Assembly: GCF_015209585.1 (NCBI RefSeq)
Contig: NZ_JADEYR010000009.1
Coordinates: 48,930 to 112,929, forward strand
Length of the DNA: 64,000 nt
Direction of reading: 5' to 3'
From: Brachybacterium epidermidis
GTDB lineage: Bacteria; Actinomycetota; Actinomycetes; Actinomycetales; Dermabacteraceae
Below are positions 62,401 through 64,000 of this stretch, one piece after another. The notes beneath the pieces were generated by a model that was not told the DNA's origin, ran no database searches, and saw nothing but the letters and a program-made list of their open reading frames with translations. Each line of letters opens with the position of its first letter. Within the stretch, counting starts at the first letter, position 1. A program made the translations under genes and the position numbers.

Positions 62401-64000
62401 GTGGTGGCGTCGTTCCGGTTCGAGAACGGGGAGTTGATCGAGGAGCCCCCACGCGCCCCGCGCCCCCGCTACGCCCCTATCACCTCCCCAAGCCCCCGGT
62501 CCCGCCCGCGGACCAGGTGCGGGCCCGTCACCCCCTGACCCCGCAGAGCGTGGCTGAGCGGGGCGGTGCGGTGCCGGGCACCGTAGAGGCTGATACCGCA
62601 GTGCGGTTGCTGGCCCTGCAGCGTGAGCAGTCCCGTGAGCATGCCCGGATGCTGCGGGAGCTGGCACCGTTGTGGATCGCGCCCGCGAACGACGAGGAAG
62701 CAGCCGATGACCGGGCCGAGTCCGCTGTGGTGGCCGCTGTCGCCCTGCGCACCACCACCAGCCACGCTTCGACCTTGATCCGCCAGGCCCACACTGCTGT
62801 GCATCATCTGCCGGCCCTGTTCGCCCGGCTGGAGGCCGGGGACCTGCCGGTGGAGTGGCACCAGCGGATCCTCCGCACCACTAGGGAGTTCACTCCCGCC
62901 CAGCTGGCGGAGGTGGATCAGCGGGTATCGGCCTGGGATCTGGCCTCGATCCCCGTCCAGCGGTTCCGTCGTGAACTGCGTGTCCTGGTGGCCTGGCTCC
63001 ACCACGCAGGTGAGACCACCCCACGGCCGGAGGATCAGCGCGAGGTCGCTCTGGAGGGCTCCCCGGTCGATGACGGCACCGCCACCGTCCGCATCACCGG
63101 GCCCGTCCCGGAGATCCTCTCCCTGTCGCGGCGCCTGGATGCCAGCGCCCGCGCCATCCAGGACCAGCAGCGCCACGCCCTTGCCGACGGCGCCCCGATC
63201 CCCTTCGATCCCGACGGGCAGGCCGCCGCCACCGGTGCGCCGCTGACTCTGGGGGCGCTGCGCTACGCGATCCTGACCCGTAGTGTGCTGGAGACCGGGG
63301 GGATCGAGGTGCCTGGTGAGCGGTTCCGGATCAGCGTGATGGTGCCGGTGATGACCCTGATGGGCCACTCCGATGCGCCCGCCCTGATCGATGGCACCAT
63401 CCCGATCCCCGCCTCGATGGCCCGCATGATCGCGGCGGGGGAACCGTTCTGGCATCGCATCCTCACCGACCCTGTGACCGGCGCGCACATCCCCGCGACC
63501 ACCACCAGCTACCGGCCACCCGCATCGATGCTCGAACAGCTCCGGATCCAGCACCCCGTATGCGCGGTGCCGGGCTGTATCCGGTCCTCCACCTCCCGCG
63601 CCGAGGCCGACCACATCACCGAGTACGACCACACCGACCCCACCGCCGGTGGCCAGACCTGCGTCGCGAACCTGCACCTGCTGTGCTTCACCCACCACCG
63701 GCTGAAGACCCTGGGCAGGATCGACCCCGTCCGCGGACCCGACGGCACCACCCACTGGAGAATCGGCACCACCACAGGAACCAGCACCACCACTGGAGCC
63801 AGCACCGGGCGCCCCCGCGCCGCGGCGTCGATCCCCGCCAACCGCGACCTGACCACCCCCCTGCTCGCCCAAGCACTCCACGACGCCTGGAGCCAGTACC
63901 AGTGGGGCCTCGAACTGACCGCCCTGGACCGCAACGGCACCCTCGACCAACTCCACCACCCCGACCACCCCGACCACGACGACACCGACCACCACCGCAC
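62401..64000 (+). CDS. DUF222 (13E12-type) HNH endonuclease domain protein, 3' end outside the window
   Basis: Second DUF222-HNH protein. A GTG at 62401 behind GGAGAGAAAGGGGG opens VVASFRFENGELIEEPPRAP... with coding-like third positions. Near 62475-62500 (C-runs) the codon-like frame shifts by one base, and from about 62481 to the window end it reads PPADQVRARHPLTP...TAVRLLALQREQ, DUF222 domain, and CAVPGCIRSSTSRAEADHITEYDH...LHLLCFTHHRLKT (HNH). An ATG at 62376 is in the downstream frame but gives an odd Gly-rich N-terminus. Related to the DUF222 gene at 21-23 kb. The stop codon lies beyond the window. Confidence 0.85.

Overview
The window is high-GC actinobacterial DNA. Gene content and order fit a member of the Micrococcales, probably Brachybacterium or a close relative in the Dermabacteraceae. 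The pointers are a complete dcw cluster followed by pgeF, sepF, yggT and divIVA, a MurE with the meso-DAP DNPR motif, the fdxA-dapC pair, DUF222-HNH genes, TANNNT leaderless promoters and very high GC at third codon positions. The taxonomic guess is inference; no rRNA or tRNA gene is visible.

Layout. 0.1-19.9 kb (+): cell wall and division cluster rsmH-ftsL-ftsI-murE-murF-mraY-murD-ftsW-murG-murC-ftsQ-ftsZ, then pgeF, sepF, yggT, divIVA, lspA and an RluD-type synthase, mostly joined by ATGA/GTGA overlaps. 19.9-26.2 kb: accessory stretch with a GNAT acetyltransferase, a divergent hypothetical gene, a DUF222-HNH protein with a minisatellite and a LexA box, a DnaA-box-rich intergenic region, an alpha/beta hydrolase, an orphan ribbon-helix-helix protein and a SWIM zinc-finger protein. 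26.2-34.8 kb: dnaE, an EEP phosphohydrolase, an acyl-CoA dehydrogenase, pfkA and a flotillin. 34.9-38 kb (-): sugar ABC importer with a frame-broken binding protein. 38.2-39.9 kb (-): pgi. 40.1-47.6 kb (+): dipeptide-type ABC importer with two tandem binding proteins, two permeases and one fused double ATPase. 47.7-53.5 kb: typA, a small membrane protein, an SH3-like protein, fdxA, dapC and citrate synthase. 53.7-56.5 kb: a lower-GC two-gene ABC system resembling lactococcin-972-type immunity/export modules, preceded by a tiny overlapping ORF. 56.6-60.1 kb: pyruvate formate-lyase split into a core lacking the glycyl-radical domain and a separate 83-residue radical-domain protein, plus the activase. 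60.1-62.1 kb (-): a lysozyme-like membrane-anchored protein and dapD. 62.4 kb to the end: a second DUF222-HNH gene cut by the window edge.

How the genes work together. The dcw genes make lipid II (MurC-F, MraY, MurG) and build the divisome (FtsL, FtsI, FtsW, FtsQ, FtsZ, SepF); DivIVA directs polar growth. DapC and DapD supply the meso-DAP that MurE adds. Pgi, PfkA, citrate synthase and PFL cover central carbon flow and its fermentative branch.

The most notable points are the genetically split PFL, the LexA box and DnaA-box cluster at 23.1 kb, the lactococcin-972-like island, a family of leaderless promoters, and a window-wide set of apparent single-base frameshifts at G/C runs. The frameshifts affect ftsQ, the ftsZ tail, the murC end, pgeF, two solute-binding proteins and the second DUF222 gene. 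They look more like sequence errors than biology but change several predicted proteins.
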